From: Amphibacillus indicireducens | GTDB lineage: Bacteria > Bacillota > Bacilli > Bacillales > Amphibacillaceae | Reading direction: 5' to 3' | DNA length: 12,255 nt | Assembly (NCBI RefSeq): GCF_039539605.1 | Contig: NZ_BAABDL010000068.1 | Location: 1 to 12,255 of the forward strand | In this document: positions 6,541-12,255 of the stretch, in pieces | Layout: the number at the start of each line of letters is the position of its first letter | Numbering within the stretch: the first letter of the stretch is position 1 | Position numbers and translations under genes: made by a program | Notes under the pieces: generated by a model | The model's database searches: none | The model's input: only the letters and a program-made list of their open reading frames with translations | What the model was told of the DNA's origin: nothing

Positions 6541-7338
6541 ATGGCAAAATACGAATTACCAAACGTATGGCAGTGGGAAGATGAGAATTCAAACAGAAGC
6601 GGCAATCGTCCGACAGCGGGTGCGCGTTTTGAACAGACACTACCGGTAGGCGAGGCACCATTTCAACTTTATTCACTCGGAACGCCGAATGGAATTAAAG
6701 TGACGATCATGCTTGAAGAGTTAAAAGCATTGGGTGTTGAGGATGCAGACTATGATGTGTATTTAGTTCATATTGGCGAAGGTGATCAATTCGGTTCAGA
6801 TTTTGTTGACATTAATCCAAACTCGAAGATTCCAGCACTCGTTGATCAAAGCCAAAATCCACGTGTTGATATTTTTGAATCAGGTTCAATCCTGCTTTAT
6901 TTAGCTGAAAAATTTAATAAGTTAATCCCTGCAGATATTCATGGCCGAACAGAAACGTTAAATTGGCTATTTTGGCAAATTGGTTCAGGACCTTATGTCG
7001 GTGGAGGGTTTGGACACTTTTTCGCCTATGCACCGGAACCAATGAAATATCCGATCGATCGGTTTACGATGGAAACGAAACGTCAATTAGATTTACTTGA
7101 TCAAACGTTGGCCAAGCGTCCATATGTAGCTGGTGATACGTATACGATTGCAGATATCGCGATTTGGTCATGGTACGGTCGTTTAGCTTTAGGTGATCTC
7201 TATGAAGGATCGGATAAATTCTTAAATATCAAAGAATATTCGAACCTGATTGAATGGTCAGAACGGATTGCAGACAGACCAGCTGTTAAGAAAGGGTTGG
7301 AAGTAGAGTATTTGTCAATTGATGAGGAAACAGATTAA
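6541..7338 (+). CDS. yghU: YghU-type glutathione S-transferase-fold disulfide-bond reductase
   Basis: A cytoplasmic GST-superfamily enzyme of 265 residues. In Escherichia coli, YghU reduces disulfides with glutathione and does not act as a classic transferase. The similarity to E. coli YghU as I remember it is extensive. The thioredoxin-like domain spans about 41-127 with YSLGTPNG (glutathione-contacting Thr48-Pro-Asn50), NPNSKIPAL with the cis-Pro P98, and FESGSILLYLAEKF (Glu113-Ser114). The helical domain spans about 133-255 with NWLFWQIGSGPYVGGGFGHF and a VAGDTYTIADIAIW capping motif. There is no catalytic Cys, as in the family. The E. coli protein is some 20 residues longer at the C-terminus. 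The gene sits alone between the MGMT-like gene and its own strong terminator. Bacilli mostly use bacillithiol, so the natural thiol here is uncertain. Confidence 0.93.
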   Translation: MAKYELPNVWQWEDENSNRSGNRPTAGARFEQTLPVGEAPFQLYSLGTPNGIKVTIMLEELKALGVEDADYDVYLVHIGEGDQFGSDFVDINPNSKIPALVDQSQNPRVDIFESGSILLYLAEKFNKLIPADIHGRTETLNWLFWQIGSGPYVGGGFGHFFAYAPEPMKYPIDRFTMETKRQLDLLDQTLAKRPYVAGDTYTIADIAIWSWYGRLALGDLYEGSDKFLNIKEYSNLIEWSERIADRPAVKKGLEVEYLSIDEETD

Positions 7339-7347
7339 CATAATTTG

Positions 7348-7516
7348 TTTATCGAAAAGAATTAAAAGACCTCTTAAACATAATCTAATGTTTAAGAGGT
7401 CTTTTGATGTTTAAAAGCAATTTATAACGAGTATTATAAAGAATAGGAGAAGCAAGTTACGATCAATTTTTAACCCCCAAATAAAAGTGAAAAATAGTTA
7501 TATTCTTTTCGATAAA
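7348..7516. repeat. Exact 15-bp inverted repeat bracketing the yghU-potA intergenic region
   Basis: TTTATCGAAAAGAAT at 7348-7362 and its exact reverse complement ATTCTTTTCGATAAA at 7502-7516 lie 139 bases apart. The left arm follows the yghU stop and the right arm touches the probable -35 region of potA. The flanks show no target duplication. It could be a pair of binding sites, a long-range RNA stem, or the ends of a small non-autonomous element. Confidence 0.6.
7364..7405. terminator. Strong Rho-independent terminator of yghU
   Basis: AAAAGACCTCTTAAACAT (7364-7381) and its perfect complement (7388-7405) form an 18-bp stem with a six-base loop. The stem ends in TTTT on the plus strand and, by symmetry, on the minus strand, so it can work in both directions. 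It separates yghU from the pot operon. Confidence 0.92.
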
Positions 7517-7529
7517 ATCGCTGTATAAT
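7501..7529 (+). promoter_or_regulatory. Probable sigma-A promoter of potABCD
   Basis: A perfect TATAAT (7524-7529) lies 37 bases before the potA start. At 17-base spacing the -35 position reads TATTCT (7501-7506), a poor match, so an activator or repressor may act here. The right arm of the 15-bp inverted repeat (7502-7516) and a small CGATAAAATCG dyad (7510-7520) overlap the -35 and spacer. Confidence 0.6.
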
Positions 7530-7566
7530 AGCTTTGTATTTTAACACGTTTAACAAGGAGATCGAC

Positions 7567-8673
7567 ATGAAAAATGAGTCTATTATTCAATTTAACAACG
7601 TAACGAAACAGTTTGATGATGAGACGATTATTATAGATAATGTCAGTTTTGAGCTAGAACGGGGGAATTTTTATACCTTGCTTGGTCCATCAGGATGTGG
7701 GAAAACAACGATTCTCCGCTTAATTGCTGGATTTATTGAACCGACTGAAGGTCAGATTTTATTTGATGGCAAGAAAATTAACCATATCCCGGCACATAAG
7801 CGTCAGGTCAATACGGTGTTTCAGGACTATGCTTTGTTCCCACATTTAGATGTATTTGAGAATGTCGCATTTGGTTTACGAATTAAGAAGCTCAAAGAAG
7901 CCGTGATTAAGCAAAAGGTGAAAGAAGCACTCACATTTGTTAACTTAGACGGTTTTGAAAATCGTGAAATTAGTGAATTATCCGGTGGTCAGAAGCAACG
8001 TGTTGCGATTGCACGTGCAATTGTTAATGAACCTGAAGTGATTTTGTTAGACGAGCCATTGTCGGCGTTAGATTTAAAGTTACGGACGCAAATGCAGTAT
8101 GAGCTTCGAGAAATTCAACGCCGCCTCGGGATTACGTTTGTTTTCGTTACCCACGATCAAGAAGAGGCACTCGCAATGTCCGATGAAATTTTTGTCATTA
8201 GTCAAGGAAAAATCCAACAAAGTGGGACGCCGATTGATATTTATGATGAACCAATTAACCGTTTTGTTGCTGATTTTATTGGTGAATCAAATATTATTGA
8301 AGGGAAAATGATTGAAGACTTTGTTGTTGAGTTTGCAGGTAAACACTTTGAATGTGTCGATGGTGGGATGAACCCAAATGAGCCAGTTGAAATTGTCATA
8401 CGTCCAGAGGATTTAGAAGTTAAACCAGCAGGTGAAGGAAAGTTAAACGTAACGGTTATCTCAAGACTATTTAGAGGTGTCCATTATGAAGCACAGTGTC
8501 GTGATCCAGAGGGCAATGAATGGCTCGTGCATACGACGAAAAAAATTCAAGTCGACGACAAAATTGGACTAGACTTTGATTCGGGTGATATTCATGTCAT
8601 GCGCTTTAATGAGTTAGAAGAAGACTTTGATCGCCGGATTGAAGAGTATACGGAGGATGAGGCAATTGAATAA
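7567..8673 (+). CDS. potA: Spermidine/putrescine ABC importer ATPase PotA
   Basis: The cytoplasmic ATP-hydrolysing subunit (368 residues) that drives polyamine uptake through PotB and PotC. Walker A is GPSGCGKTT (40-48), the Q-loop is VFQDYALFPH with Q86, the signature LSGGQKQR starts at 138, Walker B VILLDE is at 158-163, and the switch His is H196 in THDQEEALAMSD. After about residue 240 a C-terminal TOBE-type regulatory domain follows (VEIVIRPEDLEV near 274-285, SRLFRGVHYEA near 299-309). The tail is unusually acidic (about 350-368). The start is the ATG at 7567, six bases after AAGGAG (7555-7560), rather than the TTG 33 bases upstream. It is first in a four-gene operon and its end overlaps potB. 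Confidence 0.96.
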   Translation: MKNESIIQFNNVTKQFDDETIIIDNVSFELERGNFYTLLGPSGCGKTTILRLIAGFIEPTEGQILFDGKKINHIPAHKRQVNTVFQDYALFPHLDVFENVAFGLRIKKLKEAVIKQKVKEALTFVNLDGFENREISELSGGQKQRVAIARAIVNEPEVILLDEPLSALDLKLRTQMQYELREIQRRLGITFVFVTHDQEEALAMSDEIFVISQGKIQQSGTPIDIYDEPINRFVADFIGESNIIEGKMIEDFVVEFAGKHFECVDGGMNPNEPVEIVIRPEDLEVKPAGEGKLNVTVISRLFRGVHYEAQCRDPEGNEWLVHTTKKIQVDDKIGLDFDSGDIHVMRFNELEEDFDRRIEEYTEDEAIE

Positions 8674-9469
8674 AAAAGTCATTCGTAACTTGTATATGGC
8701 TCCCTATGCTGTCTGGATTCTGATCTTTGTTGTTGCACCAATTTTACTGTTGCTCTATTATTCATTCTTTGATCTTCATGGGGAATTTTCGCTTGTTAAT
8801 TATCAACGCTTTTTCACACCAGTTTATTTAAAATTAACGATTAGTTCGTTTTGGTATGCAGCTTTGATTACGCTGATCTCATTGCTCATTTCATACCCAA
8901 CGGCTTATTTCTTGTCAAAAACAAAACATAAGCAATTGTGGTTATTGCTAATTATTGTGCCTTCATGGGTTAATTTATTATTAAAAGCTTATGCCTTTAT
9001 TGGTATCTTTGGCGCGTATGGTGCAGCGAACAATTTTCTTGAGTGGATTGGCTTTGGCTCTAGACAACTATTATTTACCGACTTTAGTTTTGTCTTTGTT
9101 GCGGTTTATATTTTTGTACCATTTATGATCTTGCCAATCTTTAATGCAATCAATGGTCTAAATCCAGCTTTAATTGATGCATCAAATGATCTCGGTGCAT
9201 CAAAAAGCACAACATTTAGACGTGTTATTTTACCGTTGACACTTGAAGGTGTGAAGATTGGCTGTCAAGTTGTTTTTATCCCATCATTATCATTATTCAT
9301 GCTCACACGCTTGATTGCAGGAAACCGCGTGATTACACTTGGGACTGCGATTGAACAGCATTTTCTTGTTACTCAAGATTGGGGAATGGGTTCAACGATT
9401 GCTATCTTCTTAATTCTAATTATGTTTGTTATTATTCGTCTAACTGGGTTTAGAAAGAGAGGTGCGTAA
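8666..9469 (+). CDS. potB: Spermidine/putrescine ABC importer permease PotB
   Basis: An inner permease subunit with about six membrane helices (267 residues from the start chosen). The opening YMAPYAVWILIFVVAPILLL is typical of PotB. The cytoplasmic coupling (EAA) loop is visible at about 168-187 as ALIDASNDLGASKSTTFRRV, which docks on PotA. The start is debatable. A TTG at 8666 has GGAGG (8652-8656) at an ideal nine-base spacing and overlaps potA by eight bases. An ATG at 8657, three codons upstream, is directly abutted by that same GGAGG and so is poorly placed. I prefer the TTG. The stop is one base before potC. Confidence 0.93.
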   Translation: MNKKVIRNLYMAPYAVWILIFVVAPILLLLYYSFFDLHGEFSLVNYQRFFTPVYLKLTISSFWYAALITLISLLISYPTAYFLSKTKHKQLWLLLIIVPSWVNLLLKAYAFIGIFGAYGAANNFLEWIGFGSRQLLFTDFSFVFVAVYIFVPFMILPIFNAINGLNPALIDASNDLGASKSTTFRRVILPLTLEGVKIGCQVVFIPSLSLFMLTRLIAGNRVITLGTAIEQHFLVTQDWGMGSTIAIFLILIMFVIIRLTGFRKRGA

Positions 9470-9470
9470 G

Positions 9471-10268
9471 ATGCAAGCAAAAGTTTCACCAGCAGCAAAA
9501 ATCTTTTTAATGGTTGTGATCTTAATTCTTTATGCACCAATCTTTTACCTCGTCATCTACTCATTTAATAGTGGGGGTTCGATGAGTGGTTTTGAAGGAT
9601 TCACGCTTGACTGGTATCGTGAGTTACTCGGCGATACACGCTTGTTAATCATTGTCTTGAACACATTAGTGATCGCTTTATTATCAGCATTATTTGCAAC
9701 GATTTTTGGTACGTTGGGTGCGATTTGGATTTATAATTTAAAAAGAGCTAAAAATACAGTTATCGGCTTAAATAATGTGCTGATGGTCAGTCCAGATGTG
9801 ATTATCGGTGCTTCATTTTTAATTTTATTTACGATTGCTGGTATCCGTTTAGGTTTTTATTCGGTATTATTATCGCATATTGCCTTTAGTATTCCGATTG
9901 TCGTCCTAATGGTTTTACCGAAGTTAAGTGAGATGAACCCAACCTTAATTGATGCGGCTAAAGATTTAGGCGCAACGAGATGGGGTGTACTTACAAAAGT
10001 CATTATTCCATATATTACGCCAGGAATTTTTGCTGGATTTTTTATGGCTTTGACCTATTCGCTCGATGACTTTGCAGTGACCTTCTTTGTCACGGGGAAT
10101 GGTTTTTCAACATTATCAATCGAAATTTACTCAATGGCACGTCAAGGGATCTCATTACACATTAATGCATTATCAACATTGTTATTTTTCTTTACGCTTA
10201 TCCTTGTCGGGATTTACTATATTATTTCCCAACGGGGTGGCATTAGGTTGGGAGGGCTAAGACGATGA
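9471..10268 (+). CDS. potC: Spermidine/putrescine ABC importer permease PotC
   Basis: The second permease (265 residues, about six membrane helices), forming the PotB-PotC channel. It carries the family's N-terminal YAPIFYLVIYSFNSG segment (21-35), the EAA loop TLIDAAKDLGATRWGVLTKV (158-177) and the YSLDDFAVTFFVTG segment (196-209). The ATG at 9471 has GAGAGG (9457-9462) eight bases before it. An in-frame GTG at 9462 would add three residues and overlap potB. The end shares ATGA with the potD start. Confidence 0.95.
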   Translation: MQAKVSPAAKIFLMVVILILYAPIFYLVIYSFNSGGSMSGFEGFTLDWYRELLGDTRLLIIVLNTLVIALLSALFATIFGTLGAIWIYNLKRAKNTVIGLNNVLMVSPDVIIGASFLILFTIAGIRLGFYSVLLSHIAFSIPIVVLMVLPKLSEMNPTLIDAAKDLGATRWGVLTKVIIPYITPGIFAGFFMALTYSLDDFAVTFFVTGNGFSTLSIEIYSMARQGISLHINALSTLLFFFTLILVGIYYIISQRGGIRLGGLRR

Positions 10269-11338
10269 AAAAAGTTATGACAGGATTTATCGCCATCGTT
10301 CTTGTCTCGATTTTGATCCTTGTGACGATTAATCGTTTAAACCTCTCACAAGGCTACTCAGGTGCAGACACCTTAACGGTATTTAACTGGGGCGAGTATA
10401 TTGACATGGATCTCGTAAGCCAGTTTGAAGATGAAACAGGCATCACTGTTATTTATGAAACGTTTGATTCAAACGAAGCGATGTTAACAAAAATTCAGCA
10501 AGGTGGAACGACTTATGATATTGCGGTTCCATCGGAGTATATGATTGAAAAAATGTTAGAAGAAGACTTACTTATTCCTTTAGAGCATGAAAAATTACCG
10601 AATCTAGATAACATTGATGGACGTTTTATGGATTTACCATTTGATATAGGGAATCAATACTCTGTCCCCTATTTTTGGGGAACCGTTGGGATTCTCTTCA
10701 ATCCAGAACTCTTACCTGACAAAACATTTACTAGCTGGGATGATTTATGGGATTCAGATTTAGAGAATGGTATTTTACTGATTGACGGTGCCCGTGAGGT
10801 AATCGGGATGGGCTTAAATTCTCTAGGTTATTCGCTTAATGATACCGATCGTGAGCATTTAGGAGAGGCACTAGAGAAACTCAATCAACTCACGCCAAAT
10901 GTAAAAGCAATTGTCGGAGACGAAAACAAATTATTAATGGCAAACAATGAAGCGGCAGTGTCACTTGCTTGGTCTGGCGATGCGCGAGATATTATGTGGG
11001 AAAATGAAGCATTGACCTATGTCGTTCCAGAAGAAGGCTCGAATCTCTGGTTTGACAATATGGTGATTCCCAAAACAGCGGATAATATCGAAGGCGCTCA
11101 TGCATTTATCAACTTTATGCTCGATGCTGAAATTGCCGCGCTAAACACCGAATACGTGAGCTACTCAACGCCAAACCAAGCAGCTTTACCACTGTTACCT
11201 GCAGAAATGGTGGAAGACGAACGTTTTTATCCATCAGCTGAGTTAACTGAACGTCTAGAAGTTTACGAAAATCTAGGACGAGAGATGTTAGGCCTTTACA
11301 ATGAGTTATTTTTACAATTCAAAATGCATCGAAATTAA
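10265..11338 (+). CDS. potD: Polyamine-binding protein PotD, membrane-anchored
   Basis: The extracytoplasmic substrate-binding subunit (357 residues) delivering polyamines to PotBC. Residues about 5-22 form a hydrophobic segment after a basic start. There is no Cys anywhere near it, so this is not a classic lipoprotein but an N-terminally anchored or cleaved protein. Compared by eye with E. coli PotD as I remember it, the binding-site aromatics and acids are largely kept: W42 (NWGEY), Y92 (PSEYM), E178 (DGAREV), W236 (AWSGDA), W262 and D264 (LWFDNM), Y300 (SYSTPN). The position of E. coli Asp168 reads Gly175, so fine specificity between spermidine and putrescine is open. GGAGG (10251-10255) lies nine bases before the ATG, which overlaps the potC stop. 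It is the last gene of the operon. Confidence 0.94.
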   Translation: MKKVMTGFIAIVLVSILILVTINRLNLSQGYSGADTLTVFNWGEYIDMDLVSQFEDETGITVIYETFDSNEAMLTKIQQGGTTYDIAVPSEYMIEKMLEEDLLIPLEHEKLPNLDNIDGRFMDLPFDIGNQYSVPYFWGTVGILFNPELLPDKTFTSWDDLWDSDLENGILLIDGAREVIGMGLNSLGYSLNDTDREHLGEALEKLNQLTPNVKAIVGDENKLLMANNEAAVSLAWSGDARDIMWENEALTYVVPEEGSNLWFDNMVIPKTADNIEGAHAFINFMLDAEIAALNTEYVSYSTPNQAALPLLPAEMVEDERFYPSAELTERLEVYENLGREMLGLYNELFLQFKMHRN

Positions 11339-11507
11339 TTATGAAGATTTAACAGCTGACGATTAAGTAGCTGATAGACTCGAACAGAATTTAATAAATA
11401 AAAGGGTAAACAATAACTAAAGGCAATTCATTTTTATAACGTCAATGAGTGGTATATAATGAAAATATACAGCGTAACTTGAGTTTTACAGTGAAATCAC
11501 ACAAAAC

Positions 11508-11546
11508 CACCCCTTCATCCCTTGGTATACATAGGGATAAGGGGTG
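11508..11546. terminator. Strong hairpin between potD and the convergent transposase gene
   Basis: CACCCCTT plus ATCCCT (11508-11522, with one bulged C) pairs with AGGGAT plus AAGGGGTG (11533-11546). On the minus strand the stem is followed by GGTTTTGTG and lies 30 bases past the transposase stop, so it probably terminates that gene. On the plus strand it is followed by TCATATTTTG and could stop the pot transcript. The intervening 11339-11507 contains only a weak CAGCT/AGCTG pair and no gene. Confidence 0.7.
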
Positions 11547-11576
11547 TCATATTTTGTCCTATTTTCATCGTGAAAT

Positions 11577-12255
11577 TTATCCTTTTTTCGTCTGTGCTAA
11601 ATTTTTTTTAATTTCCCCTAACCGTCGATATCTTGCGGAGAAATCAACCTGAAATTTTTCACCAAGGTCTTCTAAAACATCATCATAGTAATCAAATAAG
11701 AAGTAGTTTTGGCTGAGTTCCGTACACTCTGCCTTTCGTAAGCTATTTAGTAATTGAGGGACCGTATATTTCCCTTTCATCTCCACTTCTAACAGGCGAG
11801 CAATGGTAAGCGAGATAAAACAGGTTAAAAAGTGTGCTTCAATATGTTCTTTCCTAGACACATAGACAGGACGTGCTTCCAGATCACTCTTCGTGATGCG
11901 AAAAGTCTCTTCAATTCGCCACAATCCCCGGTACATCTCAATAATGGCATCATCAGTTTCTTTGTATTCGCTTGTAATCAATACATAATAGCCATCCAAT
12001 GCTTCCTGCTCTTTAATTTTCTGTTCATCTAATTGTAACTGTTTTTGTGGTGTCAAGATTTCCCCAGTTTTCTTATCAAATGTGATATTTTTAATATAAC
12101 TACTGGCACCTACAGAAGTGGCGCGTTTATAAGCACTAGGATTTTTAATGAGCGCTTGCGCTTTTTGAATTGCTTTTTCCCATTCATATTTGGCTTTTTT
12201 CGCATATTTTGCACTCCAAAACACAACTTGTTTTTCATCCACCTGTTTGGTAACT
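11577..12255 (-). CDS. IS1634-family transposase, C-terminal part
   Basis: A DDE transposase of the IS4-like superfamily, cut by the window edge. The frame is open from the edge through 225 residues to the TAA at 11577. It shows the typical segment DEKQVVFWSAKYAKKAK near its start, then DGYYVLITSE, then the catalytic-Glu region G-L-W-R-I-E-E-T-F-R-I-T-K followed by SDLEARPVYV and HIEAHFLTCFISLTIARLLE, as in IS1634 proteins from Firmicutes. A GTG at 12242 is not the real start, since coding sequence (V-T-K-Q) continues upstream of it in frame. The two earlier catalytic Asp residues would lie outside the window. The visible part shows no frameshift, so this copy may be intact. Confidence 0.9.
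   Translation of the reverse strand, partial: VTKQVDEKQVVFWSAKYAKKAKYEWEKAIQKAQALIKNPSAYKRATSVGASSYIKNITFDKKTGEILTPQKQLQLDEQKIKEQEALDGYYVLITSEYKETDDAIIEMYRGLWRIEETFRITKSDLEARPVYVSRKEHIEAHFLTCFISLTIARLLEVEMKGKYTVPQLLNSLRKAECTELSQNYFLFDYYDDVLEDLGEKFQVDFSARYRRLGEIKKNLAQTKKG

Larger units (their letters stand above)
11500..12255 (-). mobile_element. IS1634-type insertion sequence, 3' part
   Basis: The transposase reading frame and its downstream hairpin mark the distal end of an insertion sequence that continues past the right edge. The left boundary is approximate, because without the opposite end the terminal inverted repeat cannot be located. It is of a different family from the element at the left edge, so the two do not form an obvious composite transposon. 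Confidence 0.7.

Noticed and set aside
7364..7405. Riboswitch or attenuator upstream of potA
   Set aside because: The hairpin lies upstream of the potA promoter (TATAAT at 7524) and directly after yghU, so it is a terminator of yghU. The potA leader is too short to hold a riboswitch.
8099..8311. Plus-strand 70-codon frame inside potA
   Set aside because: It is an alternative frame of the conserved PotA sequence.
11449..11652. Plus-strand 67-codon frame after potD
   Set aside because: It runs through the hairpin at 11508-11546 and into the antisense of the transposase, with no ribosome binding site.
11832..12032. Plus-strand 66-codon frame
   Set aside because: It is antisense to the IS1634-type transposase.
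1..12255. Composite transposon formed by the two flanking insertion elements
   Set aside because: The left element has an integrase-fold transposase with a DUF6431 gene, while the right is IS1634-type. Different families cannot mobilise the interval as matched ends.

Overview
The window looks like AT-rich chromosomal DNA of a low-GC Gram-positive bacterium, most likely a Bacillaceae relative (Oceanobacillus/Gracilibacillus/Amphibacillus-like; genus not decidable by eye). The evidence is strong AGGAGG-type ribosome binding sites, U-tract terminators, a membrane-anchored rather than periplasmic PotD, a paired Bacillus-type half-size ABC exporter, and a GC-rich intergenic repeat of the kind I recall from Bacillaceae genomes.

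Left part (1 to about 2560) is a degenerate, mobile-element-rich zone. A minus-strand insertion element carries a DUF6431-type zinc-ribbon gene, interrupted by a 55-base run of N, followed by a DDE (integrase-fold) transposase that runs off the left edge. Just right of it on the plus strand are remnants of older genes. One is a frameshifted fragment of a CPBP-family (CAAX protease-like) membrane metalloprotease that still shows EExxxR and WHLP motifs. Another is a short membrane-protein-like fragment whose stop codon falls at the start of a 176-bp GC-rich hairpin repeat. A lone terminator and a 12-bp palindrome precede the next operon.

Middle part (2564 to 7405), plus strand: two overlapping half-transporter genes encode an asymmetric heterodimeric ABC exporter (one degenerate and one canonical ATP site). 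A terminator-like hairpin follows, then a small MGMT/alkyltransferase-like gene that probably starts at a GTG, then a YghU-type glutathione-S-transferase-fold disulfide reductase that ends in a perfect 18-bp terminator stem.

Right part (7500 to 11338), plus strand: a compact potABCD operon for spermidine/putrescine import, consisting of ATPase, two permeases and a membrane-anchored binding protein, with start-stop overlaps or one-base gaps. A recognisable -10 box lies upstream. A strong hairpin then separates potD from the 3' end of a convergent IS1634-type transposase gene that runs off the right edge.

No clearly new system is visible; the intact genes belong to known families. The observations most worth checking are the exact 15-bp inverted repeat bracketing the yghU-potA intergenic region, the terminator-like hairpin before the MGMT-like gene, the IS-adjacent CPBP pseudogene and the gap inside the DUF6431 gene.
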